Below, in pieces: positions 5,335-6,112 of a DNA stretch of 6,112 bases (position 1 is the first letter of the stretch; each line of letters opens with the position of its first letter). The position numbers and the translations under genes are program-made. The DNA comes from Wohlfahrtiimonas sp. Lineage in GTDB: Bacteria; Pseudomonadota; Gammaproteobacteria; Cardiobacteriales; Wohlfahrtiimonadaceae. Location: assembly GCA_030149965.1 (NCBI GenBank), contig JASLHB010000131.1:1-6112 (forward strand). The letters run 5' to 3'. A model generated the notes under the pieces. The model was given only the letters and a program-made list of their open reading frames with translations. It was not told the origin of the DNA and searched no databases.

Positions 5335-6112
5335 ATGAAAGTTAGTCCAGAAGCTTTAAGAGAACGAATTTTACGTTCTCTTGGAGCACCAATTGTACAG
5401 CCCAACATAACAGTTAATCAACTTGATCAAGCTATTGATGATGCAATTAAACTTTATACTGAATTCCATTTTAACGGAACGCATAAAGATTATATTATCA
5501 TTCGAGCAGATCGCGAGAATGTTGGTGGAATGGCAACATTCCAACTACCTGATACCGTTGTTGCAATTACTAAAATCCTAAAAAGTGGTAAGGGATTCCC
5601 AATGAAGGGGATTGCAACTACAGATGGTGCTACGGATACATGGTTCACGGCAATGTTCCAAGGGGGTTTTGGTGCTATTGCTGGTGGCGGTGGATGTTCA
5701 ATGGGTTTATCAAATCTTAATGGCATGTTACCATTATTTACGATCTTAGATTCAAACATCAGAATGTGGAGCAAACAGATTAATCCTGAAATTGAGTTTA
5801 TCTTTGATTCAGCTAATAAAACATTGGCAGTTATGGACGCAAAGATTGTTGAAGGATCTATTATTATTTGTGAAGCATACGTAGCATCAACCTTGGGAAT
5901 GTTTCAGGGTGGCAATGGTGCAGTTGTTGGTGGTTCTGCTCCAACCAATTATGTTGATTCATTATATGATCTACATAACTATTCACAAACGAGTGAACGA
6001 TTTCATAATCCAATGACTATAAATAATTATGTCGGTGGTACATCAGTAGCACAAGGTGGCTTAGATGAAAGATGGGTCATCGAGTATGCCACTGCTCAAG
6101 CTAAGTATATAT
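5335..6112 (+). CDS. 13: Neck protein gp13 (partial, C-terminus outside the window)
   Basis: An open frame from ATG 5335 runs off the window end after 259 codons; T4 gp13 has 309 residues, so about 50 are missing. In T4, gp13 and gp14 form the neck that completes the filled head and makes it competent to join the tail; fibritin attaches around it. The N-terminus (LRERILRSLGAPIV, 8-21, then LDQAIDDAIKLYTEFHFNG, 30-48) matches T4's LRDWVLRQLGAPVI and LDDAIGNALMLYREYHYDG. YDLPDN-type text appears as FQLPDTV (69-75). EAYVAS (180-185) parallels T4's EVYVKS, and ERWVIEYATAQAKY (245-258) parallels VRWVKAYATALTKQ. Two glycine-rich stretches (109-120 and 188-200) fall where T4 gp13 also has flexible Gly-rich loops. 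A strong ribosome binding site precedes it, a perfect inverted repeat lies in codons 8-16, and a late-promoter-like word lies in codons 228-231. Confidence 0.92.
   Translation, partial: MKVSPEALRERILRSLGAPIVQPNITVNQLDQAIDDAIKLYTEFHFNGTHKDYIIIRADRENVGGMATFQLPDTVVAITKILKSGKGFPMKGIATTDGATDTWFTAMFQGGFGAIAGGGGCSMGLSNLNGMLPLFTILDSNIRMWSKQINPEIEFIFDSANKTLAVMDAKIVEGSIIICEAYVASTLGMFQGGNGAVVGGSAPTNYVDSLYDLHNYSQTSERFHNPMTINNYVGGTSVAQGGLDERWVIEYATAQAKYI
5358..5382 (+). other. Perfect 9-bp inverted repeat (candidate RNA hairpin) at the start of gene 13
   Basis: AAGAGAACG (5358-5366) is the exact reverse complement of CGTTCTCTT (5374-5382), with a 7-base AATTTTA loop between. It begins 20 bases after the gene 13 ATG and encodes residues 8-16. 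No run of T follows, so it does not look like an intrinsic terminator. It may affect translation or mRNA processing, or be a by-product of the Arg/Leu codons there. The structure is seen; any role is unproven. Confidence 0.5.
6018..6025 (+). promoter_or_regulatory. Candidate T4-type late promoter word TATAAATA inside gene 13
   Basis: An exact match to the T4 late promoter -10 element TATAAATA, which is read by host RNA polymerase with gp55 and gp33. It is the only exact copy I found on either strand. If used, it would start a transcript near 6032 that reads into the gene 13 end and gene 14. In AT-rich DNA of this length about one copy is expected by chance, so it is only a candidate. Confidence 0.3.

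Noticed and set aside
5422..5431. 10-bp palindrome CTTGATCAAG in gene 13
   Set aside because: Short palindromes of this size are expected by chance and it has no loop or partner site.
5490..5774. Minus-strand frame of 94 codons (also 5220-5408)
   Set aside because: It is opposite the partial gene 13, which runs off the window and has clear T4 gp13 similarity.
1..6112. A new defence, mobile or regulatory system
   Set aside because: Every base is accounted for by conserved virion genes with gaps of 10 bases or less; there is no room for an extra locus.

Overview
This window is a late structural-gene segment of a T4-like contractile-tailed phage (Straboviridae or a more distant relative). All genes are on the + strand and they run in the same order as T4 genes 9, 10, 11, 12, wac and 13. 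The assignments rest on this order, on protein lengths close to T4, and on sequence blocks I recognise by comparison with remembered T4 proteins; no alignment was run. The DNA looks AT-rich and coding density is essentially complete, as expected for a lytic phage virion operon. The host cannot be read from the sequence. A Gram-negative host is a reasonable inference, because T4-type short tail fibres bind LPS.

Layout. Bases 1-101 are the end of an upstream gene, probably gp9, the baseplate wedge protein that holds the long tail fibres. Bases 112-1974 encode gp10 (baseplate wedge and short-tail-fibre connector), 1974-2618 gp11 (wedge, short-tail-fibre connector), 2618-4051 gp12 (short tail fibre), 4058-5332 a fibritin (wac, neck whiskers), and 5335 to the window end a partial gp13 (neck protein). 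The largest intergenic gap is 10 bases. The 10/11 and 11/12 junctions are one-base TAATG overlaps, which suggests translational coupling.

How the genes work together. In T4, gp10, gp11 and gp12 make up the outer rim of the baseplate: trimers of gp10 and gp11 hold the folded gp12 fibre until the baseplate switches and gp12 extends to grip the cell. gp13 is a neck protein that completes the filled head and makes it competent to join the tail. Fibritin attaches around the neck, helps long tail fibre assembly and acts as an environmental sensor.

The most unusual part is the fibritin. Its N-terminal attachment segment is T4-like. The rod is instead an array of 13-residue units (many starting YYTKEEVD-like), followed by 18-residue ADKSELEKK repeats. 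The C-terminal foldon of T4 is absent, and the protein ends in a short four-heptad coiled coil carrying an R-h-x-x-h-E trimerisation motif. Other points of note are a perfect 9-bp inverted repeat just inside the gp13 start and an exact TATAAATA T4-late-promoter word inside gp13. I see no tRNA, CRISPR array, mobile element, defence system or non-coding stretch, and no wholly new system: this is a conserved virion module with a remodelled whisker protein.
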